The notes: generated from the letters alone by a model not told the origin. Shown: positions 32,444 through 43,530, numbered from the stretch's first letter. The stretch: 64,000 nucleotides of DNA from Triangularia verruculosa (GCA_033296885.1 MU863885.1:62001-126000), one strand, 5' to 3'. Numbers and translations are program-made.

Positions 32444-32453
32444 ACCTTGACGG
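32444..32453 (+). promoter_or_regulatory. ZRE-like element 4
   Basis: ACCTTGACGG, a direct repeat of element 3 with 32-bp start-to-start spacing, 304 bp upstream of the ZIP ATG. Confidence 0.45.
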
Positions 32454-32756
32454 CTCAAGTTGTGGACACAGCTGCATAAGTCGCCAACTTGGCAGCCACC
32501 CAAAGCGTCATTGCTGGAGGAGCCCCCACGGTGGCCAGGTCATGAGCTGAGGAGAAGCAATAATTAAAAATCCCGCTCAATTGCTTCGTTGTGTGCAGTT
32601 TCCTCTTTCTCGACGAACCTATCGGAAGTTGTTGGATTTCTGTACTATCTCGCGCCCTGTACGCCCATATCTATATCCAGCGCAGCCTCCCGCTCTTACA
32701 GGTTCACAACATCAGCATCACCTCAGTTGTCGGTTACACACATTTCCTCACATATC

Positions 32757-34686
32757 ATGTTCCAACGACTGCCCTCCATACGGATGTCAGTCCTCTATGG
32801 GCTCTTAGCGGCCCCATCTCTTAGTCTTGTGTCGGCCAACCCCTCACCGATCGAAGCCCGTCATGTTGTGACAGATCCTGCCAAAGTGGTTGCGCAGGCT
32901 ACCGTCACTGCTGTGTCAGAGTGTCACGCCCACGGGACCAACTACTACTGTCAAGCGGGAACCACAGAGTTTCGGATTGAGGGTTCCGAGACTGCCGCCT
33001 CATACACCAACTGCCATGGTCATGGCTCAAAGACGTAAGTACCTAACCATCCACGCGTATCCACCACATGAGCGTTGACTGAGCAATTCCCCGTGTAGAT
33101 ACTGTGTAGGACCAAAGTCCGATGAAGTAGAAATCATTCTTGCTGCCGCCACAGATCCTGCTGTGACAATAGCCCCAACGGCGACTGGCGGCCCATCCTT
33201 GACTGCCGTTAGTGCTTGCCATCTCCACGGCTCAGAGCTGTAAGTAAATGTCTCAGCCATTCGATCATTGACACACCCATTGACACCTCGACGAAGGCTG
33301 TGCATGCATGGGGCAACCGAGTATAAGATCCACACCACTGTCACCGCCACTGCTACACAGGACCTCCCAGCGCAGTTCACCGGCTGCCATGCACACGGTG
33401 CCGAGACCTACTGTGAAGGTCCCACCGGAGAGGAAGTCGAGATTACCTTGGCGGCTGCCGAAGATGACCATGACGACCATGACGACGCAGATTCTGGGGA
33501 GTTGAACTGTCATTTCCACGCCGGTGTCGAGCATTGCGTCAGCAAAGGCGGCGAGAAGGCCGTTGCAACTTGCGAAAAACCCCAGCGCGACTACAACATC
33601 AAGCTTCGTGTCGGCTTGTTGTTTGTTATGTTGGCGACCAGCTCGATCGCCGTCTTTACTCCAATTCTCATTTCATCCTTTGTGTCGCCCAACCACATTG
33701 TCTTTACCATTCTTAGACAGTTCGGCACAGGCGTCATCATCTCGACTGCTTTCGTCCACCTCTACACTCACGCCGTACTAATGTTCCAGAACGAATGCCT
33801 CGGCAAGCTCGAGTACGAATCCACCGCCTCAGCCATCCTTATGGCAGGCTTGTTCCTCTCTTTCCTAATCGAGTACATCGGCATCCGCTTCGTCCAATGG
33901 CATCAGGCCAAGCAGCAGGCGCTCAAGAGCGGATCCTCCGACGGCGAGCAGCAGGGTCCTGCGCCGGGAAAAGCCGACATGGTCAACATCACCGTCCTCG
34001 AAGCTGGCGTCATCTTTCACTCCCTTCTCATCGGCCTCACCGTCGTGGTTGCTGGCGATTCCTTCTTCGGTACTTTGTTTGCGGTCATTGTCTTCCACCA
34101 AATGTTTGAAGGCATCGCCCTCGGCACCCGCATCGCTGCGCTCGGTCACCCCAGCTCCGCTACCGCCCACGCCGGCGTCCACAGCCATGGTCACGGCCCC
34201 ATTCACGCGCACTACCACCCCGAGCCAAAGCCCGCCGCCGAAATCGCCGCCACCGGCGACATTGTCGCTCATGCTGCCAAGGAAGGCCACAACCACCTCA
34301 CCATCCCAGATGCGCACAAGAGCGTCCTGTCACATAACGACTCGGAAGACAGCGCCGCTGCCGGCGAGCTCACCCCGCACGTTTCCATGCTCAAGAAGCT
34401 GCTCCTCGCCTTGGCTTTCGCCTTGGTCACTCCCATCGGCATGGGCATCGGCATCGGCGCTCTCCACCAGTTCAACGGCAACGACCCCTCGACCATCATC
34501 GCCATCGGCACCCTCGACGCCTTTTCAGCCGGTATCCTCGTGTGGGTTGGTGTGGTGGAGATGTGGGCCCACGACTGGATGTTGGGCGGCGAGATGACCA
34601 ACTCTGGACCGTTGAAGACGGCGCTGGGGCTGATCTCTATGGTGGTTGGTCTGGCAGTTATGAGCTTGTTGGGCAAGTGGGCTTGA
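32757..34686 (+). CDS. ZIP-family zinc transporter with five-module metal-binding ectodomain
   Basis: Predicted 602-residue plasma-membrane ZIP transporter importing Zn(II) or similar metal. Exons: 32757-33034, 33099-33239, 33297-34686. Introns are 64 and 57 nt, both GTAAGT donors, both phase 2. A signal peptide (to ~A28) precedes a ~210-residue extracellular region with five C-x2-H-x5-C modules at 56-65, 86-95, 133-142, 170-179 and 211-220. Modules 2 and 4 are followed by the same tail (GP...EVEI.LAAA). An Asp/His run (DDHDDHDDAD) precedes module 5. Membrane spans begin near 240 (LRVGLLFVMLATSSIAVF). The metal-site helices carry FHSLLIGLTVV and FHQMFEGIALG, and the variable loop is His-rich (HSHGHGPIHAHYH). 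The last helices include GTLDAFSAGILVWVGVVEM. Ordinary fungal ZIPs lack this ectodomain; Aspergillus ZrfC is a known long-N-terminus relative. Expected to be induced by zinc starvation. Confidence 0.92.
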
Positions 34687-35701
34687 TCATCTTGCCTCGG
34701 CTGGTTTGGACCTTTTCTTTGTTCATACGGGGTTTTCCGGGTATTTGTGTTTTGGATAAAAAAAAAGGGATATGATACCATCATGGCATTTTGTTACGTT
34801 TGGGACGACATGGAATTTTCGGCTGTTTTTCATTTCTTTTCTTTTTGGAGGGGAGGGGGGGAATAAGGTACATCTCGCTTTTGTTAGCGTTGGGCGTTAC
34901 GGCGTCATACATATATTGCACCTGCGGGAAATGGTCATTTGCGGGTGGAGCAAGGAATGAACGGGATTTTTGGATGGTTGTGTATATTGAACTGAAGTAT
35001 CTACCTTTGGTATGAATCTAAGATACATGAGACTATTATCTGGGGCTGCTCGTTGTAACAACCGTTGGACTGAAACATGGGTCTGGTGATAATTGGTGAC
35101 TCCCTGACATTGAACGCCGTCCACGTCTTCGTGTTCGCGATATCCAGTACGTTGGAGTGATCAGAAGGCTTGTGTGCCGAATGGTTTCATGAAGCCAGCG
35201 TTGCTCATAGCCAGCTCTTTGTCACCTGATACAGCACAGCAACTCATAGTCTTCTTGTTAAAAAGATACAAATGAAGATAGCATCAGTGGACATAGTACC
35301 TAATCAACCTTCTCATTTGGGCGATAATTAGTTATTCGTTTGTCCAGTTTTAGCCACCCCACCTTGGCACCTAGTGTCTTTGCATGTAGGGTCCGTCGAA
35401 TTGAAGATGTCAAGTCTCGTGATCTATGCTAAAGATATCTTAAACATACAACATAACGAACGAACCCATCATGCTTGGGTCCAATCAAGTTACCAAAATC
35501 AATCACAATATTAAACCTCGCCTCTATGTCTATAATAACCATCTATATATAACTATCCGGGTATCTATCGTCCACGAGGTAGTGCCTTCATTCATTTTTT
35601 CCCAGTTGCAAAAAGAAGCTAAAAGACAAACAGCAACATGCACAAGGAACCACTATTCCATGTGTTCTGTTTTGATCAAACCATCCCCCAAGCTCGTGCG
35701 C
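34687..35701. other. Gene-free interval (convergent 3' flanks)
   Basis: About 1 kb between the 3' ends of the ZIP and transcription-factor genes, consistent with two UTRs. It contains an A9 run (34759-34767). Nothing coding is recognised. Confidence 0.5.
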
Positions 35702-38700
35702 TTAGATCCCCGGTCCCCAGGTGCTGCTTGTCCTCCCGCCAGTTGTCTCCAACTCATACCTCCCTAGGCTCTCCTGCCAGTTTTGCCAATCAAACCCCTC
35801 ATCCACATTCATGTCTACATCGTCCAGGCTGCCCATGTTCGGCATGCGTAAGAAGTCAGGCGATCCCGTGTTGGTGGGCCACATCCAGGACGGCAGCTGC
35901 TCCTGGTGATGCGGTGACTGATGCATAGCTTGCGGCTGCTGCTGCTGCTGCTGCTGTAGTGCTGGCTGTCGCTGCTGGGGCTGTAACTGTACTGGGGTTC
36001 CCAAGGATGCCGATGGGTTGCCGTAGTTTGGTGTAGCGGCTGTATTGAAATCTAGCCCAGTCGAAGGATACCCGAACGCTTGGGAGTGGGCGAAATCGCC
36101 CATTTCTCCGTAAAATAAGGGGGCGAAGTCTGTTGATACAAAGGGAGTAGAGTTGCTCATCGCCGAGTCAATGTAATCCATCACCTCAGGCTTGGTTGCC
36201 ATCCTCATGGTGTTGTTGTTGTTGTTGCTGTTAAGTTGCTGCTGCATCTGTCGGGTTCGATCAAGCAGCTGTTGTTGCTGTTGAGCGGCAGGTGTTGATC
36301 CTGGCCGCTGTTCGGCTTGCTCATCCAACAACTCTTGCGGTAAAGGAGGTGCATTGACCAGTTTGCGCCACCTTTCAAGAGCCATGACGCGTTTCACCGA
36401 TCCTGGTATTTCCCGAATGCTTGTTGGTGTCGTGTTGCAACGGTCCCTCAGCTCCAGTTCTTGTGCAGCGTCAGGATCGTTCAGCAGTCGCGTGATCTCA
36501 GCCGCACGGTGCTTTGCCGCCTTGTCGTACAGCTTCCTCAGGGGCAACCACACTGCATGATGCCCCGCAAGCCTTTCTAGCTCCGCCGAGTTTGGGGCAG
36601 CAAACCTCAGATTCAGCGCTGCCCAAGCACGCTCAGCCTTCGGACCCCAGGGCCGATGGGAAACCTCAATCAGTGTATAGGCCACCGCGTGCCATTGGCT
36701 GTATGTTTGGAACAGCCAACGCCATTGTTTACACCTCTCGTCGGTGTTTAGGATATGGGCATACTCGAATACCTCCAGCGATGCATTAAAGAGGCGTGCT
36801 CGAACCTCATCTGTGAGATATTCATTGCCTGGGCCCGGGAACAAGACTGGCTGATAAATGACAAGCATCATCTTTGCGCAAATGACCCGAGTGATATTGG
36901 CAGCAGCCCAGTACATAGGCTCTGAGCTGTCCTTGAGGTAGTGCTCTTCAACGCGCCGTTGTGTGTCAACCAGCATCTTCTCACGTTCTTCCAGCGAAAC
37001 ACCGGCATCACGAGGATTGACAGTCGCCATAGCAGAAGACATGGTATGCAAACTTCTGGCCAAGGAACACATCTCGTATCGAATCAGCGAAAACGTCATG
37101 TCGGTAGTCCCTACTCGTGGTTCCGGGAGACAGGTGCTATCCGGGGAGATGTCAGTGTCGTTGATGTTCAGTGGATAGCTCGTGTCAAATGTTTGGTCAA
37201 CGACAGTCAAATCGGTTCCTTGATCTTCGGCCGATCTGAGATCCAGAACACACACAGCCCAGAAAAGTCGTCTCCGCATCTCAATCTCAAAAGGGGTAAT
37301 GTTGTCGAAGTGGGTCCCGTCGCGGTGAAGCCCCAAGGCTTGACTGATCCTGATCAAGAGGCCTGTCAGAGTCCACGCAAATCTCGTGTCATCATGACGA
37401 CGGACCAGCACCAAAAACAACAGGAACGCCTGCGCAACCACAAGATCCGGGGTCGTGAGGAGATTGGCTTTGCCGAGGGCCTGTTCCAAAGCGAAACGAT
37501 ATTTCTGAAGTAATACATCTTTCTCGGCATCAAAGTTACGTCGCACCTAGAAGCGATGTCAGTGGCATACTAGGAACTGGGGCTGTGACCGCAAACGTAC
37601 CTCATCCTCGTCCAACGATGTTATTGAGGCATAGTAAATAGAGAACATCAGCGCCTCAGTGGATGGTGTCAGAGTATCCAGGTTGCGGCGGAGATCTCGG
37701 ATGAGCTGGCTCATGCTGGGAACATGAAGAATCTTCAGGATGGGATCAACATTCTCCTGAAAGACCTGCCAAATAAAAGGGATCTGTGATGGCAGTGGGT
37801 GCAGTGGCCTGAGATCGACATCGGCGGAGCTATAGCCCATGATCCAAGACTGGTGGGAAAGAACCGACGGCTTGACATGTTCGGTTGATTCAGGGGTAGC
37901 TTCGTCGTCGGAATCCTCTGACTCATCGTGGAAGCGTTCGGATTCTCTCCTAATCTCGTTTAACTGCGACAGTGTTAGCCCACAACTCGCATCTTATACG
38001 GATAGTCTAGTGAAATACCTCGTCCGTGATGCTGGACCAAAGCCCGCTGGAAACGTAACGGGTACCTCCTCGTTCATTCAGCATCAGACGCCCGAACTGC
38101 TTGTGCACGTCCGGAGAGAGCTTGCCAAGTCGGTCCAGTTCGGAATTGGGAGTCCCGGATATAGCTCTCACTGGCGGTTTTGGAACATCAGGGGTAGTGA
38201 CGCTGGCGGTTAGAGCCGGATTGCTGCTGGAATGAGCCGGAGCAAGGGGCCTTCCTCCAGGTGTATGATGATCCTGCCCACCGCCATATGCTGCTGTTGT
38301 CCCCTCGGGCGAGTTTCCCGCGCTTCGCGCAGCTTCCACCTCTATCTGACTGCTAAGCTCTTCCACAATTCCTTCAAGTTTTCGCAAACGCCGCATCAAC
38401 TCCAACTCTCGTTCGCTGGAAGGCTGTTTCGCCGGAGCATTGGGATCCTTCGGGCGTGGGCGGCGGGGAGCGCGGCCGGGCGCCGGGAAGATGCATGGTA
38501 TCTGGGCTCGGCAGCAATTTGAACATGGCATATGTTTATCGCAGCGGACTTTTCTTCTTCTGCACGTCACACAACTGCGGGGATTGAGGGCGTTTGATGG
38601 GATTGCCGAAGGGGAGTAAACGGAGGCGCCGGGCGGAGGATGACGAGCGAGCGCCAATATTTGCTGAGGATCGTAGCCATCCTGACCGCTTGTGATGGAG

Positions 38701-38768
38701 CCAACATCGGTGTTGGGACTGTCGGCCGAGACGAGGCTACGAGAATTGATACTTGAGCTATCAGGCAT
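35702..38768 (-). CDS. Fungal Zn(II)2Cys6 transcription factor
   Basis: Predicted nuclear regulator of 985 residues. Exons: 38768-38019, 37963-37601, 37546-35702. Introns are 55 nt (GTATTT ... GCTAAC ... GCAG) and 54 nt (GTACGT ... CTAG), both phase 0. The binuclear zinc cluster is at residues 66-92 (C-x2-C-x6-C-x5-C-x2-C-x6-C, CVTCRRRKVRC). A basic linker and a short coiled coil (MRRLRKLEGIVEELSSQI) follow. The middle is a fungal-specific TF domain (PF04082-like: GLLIRISQALGLHRDGTHF, FEIEMRRRLFWAVCVLD, DTSYPLNINDTDI). The C-terminus is Gln/Asn-rich with polyQ tracts, a likely activation region. The start is the first ATG of the frame; the frame is open further upstream, and an extra 5' exon from an ATG at 39187 is possible. 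Target pathway unknown. It lies next to the ZIP gene tail-to-tail, which alone says nothing about regulation. Confidence 0.88.
35938..35955. repeat. CAG/CTG trinucleotide repeat encoding polyQ
   Basis: A run of CTG triplets on the + strand encodes Gln on the minus strand within the C-terminal region of the transcription factor. Shorter Gln and Asn runs lie nearby (36220-36290). Such coding microsatellites are length-polymorphic. Confidence 0.7.
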
Positions 38769-39646
38769 CGTGACGGCGGGTGAGATGGATAGGCGCGCGG
38801 GTTTCGGTACTACAGACGGGACGAAGGTGGCGGCGGGGTTCCACAGCAAAGGGCGTTGGACCGGCTGAACGGCTGTGGCAGTCACCTCGAATCGACGAAT
38901 TCGTATCTGCTTTCGCGTATAAGTGCTCTTAGAATGCCATGAGATGCGTGTGAGCGAATGGGCACCGGATGCCCGACTGTAGTCATTGATGATGGGATGG
39001 ATGTTGATGCTGTTGCTGACTGTGGAGGAGACAAAGGCCTTGCTCCCAAGTCGCTAAAATCTTGGTGGGGCTGAAGACTCGAGCCAAGACTGGAGGATTT
39101 CCATGGTCCGTGCTCCCCTTTCCCGCTGTTCGAGGCACAAAAGAAAGAGCCATCATCTGATGAGCCGGCTCCGAAAGGCAACTTCATCCCAGTCTCGATG
39201 CTTACAGCCTCTCCGAATCATCCCCGGGTCCAGCAAGGTTAGTGGGCTGTTTTTCGCGACAGCACCCTATCGAGATATGCATCTGCCATGCCCTACACAC
39301 TTTCGTCCAAGTTTTGCAGACTTGTTCGTGAGCGGCTACCCAACCTCTCCGTCTTCGGCCCGGGACTTATAGACTCAACATCACTCGGCATTCGGCGACC
39401 ATTCGGGCTCCTGGGCCATGCGATAGACTCTCCACGAAAAGTGAAATGTGTATCGGCTCCCTCTTGGGAGGTCTGGGTCTCCCCTTCAACCGCTTCCACC
39501 GGATAAGCTTCAGGTTCGAAACACAATCAGCTGCTTGTTTGCGGCCTATTCATCGTCATCACGCCATCCAAACCTCACTCCTGCCCTCGATACAACTTTC
39601 CGTCAATTCCACGTGTGCCCCTTGCGGGCTCCTTTAATGGCCTCCG
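38769..39646. other. Upstream region of the transcription factor, possible extra exon
   Basis: 0.88 kb. A minus-strand frame from an ATG at 39187 (MKLPFGAGSSDDGSFF) looks plausible as a Ser/Pro-rich N-terminus. It could join the regulator's frame through a 59-nt intron with a weak donor (GTGCCC) and GCAG acceptor. Otherwise nothing is seen. Confidence 0.4.
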
Positions 39647-40259
39647 CTACATCAGGCTCTCGATATCGGGATGATCCCTGAGCAGGTTCATTATCGGCAG
39701 AAAAAACTTTTGTCCCCTTTGCTGACCGCTCCCGCTCCCATTGCCGGCGCTACCCCCACTTGTCAGGTCCCTGACGTCAGACCAGCTCTTCCAAAACCAC
39801 CCTTCGCATTTCTCGGGCTCCAAGACCTGCATAGAGAGTAAACATTTAGCTTCAGGTTCCATTAAAAGACCGATATGAAAGAGACAAGGGAAGCTCACGA
39901 GTGGTTCTTGATCATCAACTCTCTCACAGAGTATGAACAAGGTAATATAGTGCTTGTTCTCCTGCTCGAACACATCATTGGTCGCGGCCAGCAGCTTCTT
40001 TGCCCTGACCACCAAACCAGTCTCCTCGAGCGTTTCTCGTTCAGCGCAGGCAAACCAAGTCTCGCCCATGTCAAGATGTCCACCGGGAAATTGGATGGTC
40101 CCTTGATATTTCGTGTCAGTCTACTGTTTTGGGAAATGAAAAGACATGTTAAACCATACCACTGCCGTGAGAGCCTCTTCTCGTTCCAAAGATCATTTTG
40201 TTGGTGCTGGGGTCATGAATCACGGCCGCAATGCCCACGCGGACCACTGGAGGCGCCAT
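39647..40259 (-). CDS. Nudix hydrolase, NUDT15/MTH2-like
   Basis: Predicted 160-residue Nudix hydrolase. Exons: 40259-40160, 40101-39899, 39826-39647. Introns: 58 nt (GTATGG ... ATCAAG, phase 1) and 72 nt (GTGAGC ... TGCAG, phase 0). The second intron would otherwise read through as 24 spurious residues (FPCLFHIGLL). The complete Nudix box Gx5Ex7REUxEExGU is visible as GHLDMGETWFACAERETLEETGL, preceded by the substrate-loop IQFPGG. The N-terminus (VRVGIAAVIHDPSTNKMIFGTRRGSHGSG) and the short length match NUDT15-like nucleotide pyrophosphatases, which remove oxidised or modified nucleoside triphosphates. Cytosolic. Mg-dependent catalysis follows from the Glu residues of the box. Exact substrate not determinable. 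Confidence 0.92.
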
Positions 40260-41895
40260 CTTTGCGATGGTCAAACTTTTGAGCCGCCAAGTCAGCGTCT
40301 GCGGATTGGAGCTGACCGACGTCGAATATGTGAACAATCGAACTCAGCCGCTGTTCCCCTCTGATAGGCTCACTCAGATGGCAACACTTAGGGCTGCTGC
40401 GAGGCTCACTCATAACCCTGATCCACCGAAATTCTAGAGACAGCTGCCAGGCAATTGTCGATCACTGAGCTGGACCCGGATAGTTCCGCCTTCACGTCCC
40501 GGGATGAGCCTGTCCTGCAAGATCGCAGGGTTTCCCCGCTTATCTTATCTCAATGCACTAATCTAGACACGGAATTAGCGGGAGTTGACCCAAAGACGTC
40601 ATCGCGATTCTTCGACATGTTCATACCAGAGTGTCGTGGACCAAAGTGTAAAAGGCGACAATGGGTGCAAGGGTTGTGATCGGTCATTGAGCTGTCCAGC
40701 CATGCCTCCTATGCTATGTTCTATCTAGACTCCTCCGATTGCTAGCAAGGCGCCTCTGAGAAAGCTTCCCCAGCTCTGTCACCATCCCGTGGGAGTTGGG
40801 TGTGATAGAGGCTCATGCAAAAGTAAGTCTTCAAGATGTATATAAATAATCGAAACCACCCAGTGAACTCCAAGGGGCCTCACCGCATATCAGTCGTCGG
40901 CGGCATTTTCTTACCAGCCGATCCTACCCGGGCCAGGATTGCGGTACAAGTGGGCTGTCGAGTATCTGGATGTCTAGACCCTGTGAAGTCCGAGAATTCC
41001 ACGGACGAAAAACGGACGAACAGTGGCGACTATGAAAAGACGGTGATTGTAAGAATGGGATTCTTCGAAGTTCTCAGGATCTTGAAGTGATTGGGTTTCA
41101 CGGCTTGAAATGTTTTCGGCGACATAGCTGGATTAGGAAGTTGGTTGTATCCGACCCTTGGCCCATTTACAAGGGAATGCTGACAAAACTCCTGACAAAG
41201 AATTGAAGGTAAGTCCTGCTCTACCTTTATCTTGTACCCTAGGCTTCACCAGAGAATATTGATGTTGGTCCCGAGGCAAGGACCTTACATGTGGATGCCG
41301 AAATCTTGCATTATAGACTGCGGTCAACCTTAGGCTAGGTTGTCACTTCATTGTATTACAAGAGGGTCCACGAGACTAGGTATGTGCTTCCTGCGTCAGC
41401 ATCTGAGTACCGTGTAGCTGCAAGTAATATCTCCGTTCCTGTGTTCCCCGAGCGATCTAACTTCTCTTGGCTTGCGGATCGAAAGAGGCCTAAGGGCAGA
41501 GGCCCTATCCGACCCGTGCCGTACATGCACATGGCCTGGACCCCCATCGGATACCCCTACCCTTTGTGGTGCTGACAGCAATGTATTCTCCACGCACTGA
41601 TGTAGCTCTAACATCAATATAGCGGAGTACAATAATCTCACTTGTTTCTACACCCTCATCGAGAGCTGTCGGGGTTCAGTTTTTGAGGTAGATATGCTAT
41701 AAGCAGGTCTGAATATTGTGGGGACAAGTCTGTTGTATTCTGCTCTCCGTACTGAATCTTGGGTCCAGAGACTATCTGCATTCGACAGACCGGTAGATTC
41801 ATTGAGGACTTTGACATGTCTACTACGATAATCTCCCCGTTTTCGGCACCTCTACTAGAATACTTTGCGTACACTACCTCCTTCTCATAGGTATC
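40260..41895. other. Gene-free interval
   Basis: About 1.6 kb between the two Nudix genes. Frames up to 84 codons show no family features. It includes the promoter of the small Nudix gene and probably the 3' UTR of the large one. Confidence 0.5.
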
Positions 41896-42910
41896 TCAGA
41901 GAGGGAGGCGCTTGATGAGAGAGGTGATTACACTGTCCAGCTCAGGCTCATTCTTGGCAGATATGTAGCCATGTCTGAAGAGAAAGTCGATCAAAGTGGC
42001 CGCGGCGTTGGACTTGAACTTGCCCTGTTTGAGACCGTCCACTGTCTGGTCGATTGTCCAAAGGAAAAACTCCTCAACTTCGCCGTCCAATGGCTTCGGC
42101 ACAATGTGAGAAGGGAGCTCCACATCATATATGAACTGCAAAGACCGGTCGACGAAGCCCAGTCCGTCTTCTGCCTTCGCGTCGCGGACATGGAAATATG
42201 AAATCTTTCCCACCGCCTTGGCATTTTCTCTCATGAACTCCCTTGGCAATGATGCTTCTTCTTCCGCTTCTCGCACCATACAGTCGAAGTGTTCCTCATC
42301 AAAATTAGCGCCGCCACCAACAGTATTGTCCATCATGCCGGGCCATTGCATTCTTGTTGCCGAACGCTTGGGAACCCAGATCTTCATTTCCCCTGTTTTG
42401 TCGTCATAGACATAGCCCGTCATCTGGATTCCAAAGGTTTGGATGCCAAACAAGGCACTGCCTCCGCGAGGAATTCGAACGGTGCGGTTGATGCCGAGCA
42501 CGCGATACAGCTCCTCTTCCAACTTCTTGGACATGGACAAGGAACCCTGCGAACGAGCCGCAATCAGCTGTTCGAGAATTGCTCGGCTCTCATAGTCTTT
42601 GCCCTCACCATACGGGATCTCAATGGTTCTGGACTGGTGATCGACTTTGAACTTGCTGGTCCAAGGCATGTTGATGGCTGTACACGGCAGGATCCAGCCC
42701 ACTGTCACATAGTTTCCCGAGTTATCTTCATTCCAGACTTCTTTCAGCCGAAATCGATAGAACTGGGATGTGATCTGAGCGTACTGTTGCTCATTGGGAT
42801 ATGGAAGTCTAGATAAAAGTCAGTTAGAGGTTACAGAGGCCCAGGCAGAGGCTGACATACCCGTGGCACCTCCCAATCACCTCGGTATAGGTTAAAGTCT
42901 GTATTGCCAT
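41896..42910 (-). CDS. DUF4743/Nudix hydrolase, thiamine-pyrophosphokinase-like family
   Basis: Predicted 320-residue protein of the TPK-like Nudix family (yeast YJR142W, plant NUDX20/24 relatives). Exons 42910-42861 and 42808-41896 flank a 52-nt intron (GTATGT ... ATCTAG, phase 2) joining GRCHG to LPYPNEQQYAQI. The N-terminal ~120 residues are the DUF4743 region (FYRFRLKEVWNE, SKFKVDHQSRTIEIPYG). The Nudix part carries GYVYDDKTGEMKIWVPKRSATRMQWPGMMDN and a modified box GGGANFDEEHFDCMVREAEEEASL. It ends with the family's helical segment (GKFKSNAAATLIDFLFRHGYI). Plant and yeast members hydrolyse oxidised thiamine diphosphate analogues, so damage clean-up in vitamin B1 metabolism is inferred. 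The upstream ATG at 43006 would add an unlike leader and was rejected. Confidence 0.9.
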
Positions 42911-43530
42911 GATGATGCCTGTCCCGATTGTTGTCCCGACGTTCTCAGAGTGAGGTGGAGATGGGATTTGAGAGCGAGATAAACTACAGTCAAAGCCCAA
43001 GGGCAAAATATATCTTGATGTTACCTAGGTACCTACTTGGTAGTTTACCTCCTTAACGGACTATATACTGGCGTACAAACTAGGGCAGTGTTTATGTGAT
43101 ATCTGATAAGTGCATTGCATTATGCATGTAATTGATTCGACTTGATTACCTTGCCTTCAACTTCATGTTGCAGGCATAGACATTTGTGTCACTGGTTGGT
43201 CGCCCCCACGCTCCCCATCCTTTGGGATGCACTGTAGAAAGGTACCTAAGCAGACATGCCATCTGGCGGTGTTGGAATATCTGCGAAGTTAATTCCGCTA
43301 TTCTGCAAGCCGCGGAAGAAAGGGTCGAAATGTTCCCGCAACAAGTACTACACGACGTCGATACGAGGCGGCTGCATCTTGCCGCAGAGTGGTCCAGACA
43401 CACCCCCGCCGGAGGGACCTGCCTAGTGCGGAAGGCAGGTAGGGTTGGAAAGCGATCCTGAGCTACTACGTATGATGGGTAATAAAAATCTCCATGCGAG
43501 GTACCCACGTTAACCGAGGGCATAGTATCC
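42911..43530. other. Gene-free interval
   Basis: 0.6 kb between the DUF4743/Nudix start and the dead transposon. It contains a strong palindromic TACCTAGGTA word near 43022-43031. A 173-codon minus-strand frame (43146-43667) straddles the transposon boundary and is not credible. Confidence 0.5.

Larger units (their letters stand above)
31277..32756. promoter_or_regulatory. Shared divergent promoter region of GPI protein and ZIP genes
   Basis: 1,480 bp between two start codons pointing away from each other. It contains four copies of ACCTTGAYGG (entered separately) in two pairs. No convincing coding frame lies inside. The ZIP-proximal 500 bp is pyrimidine-rich, as in many fungal 5' leaders. 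Confidence 0.6.
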
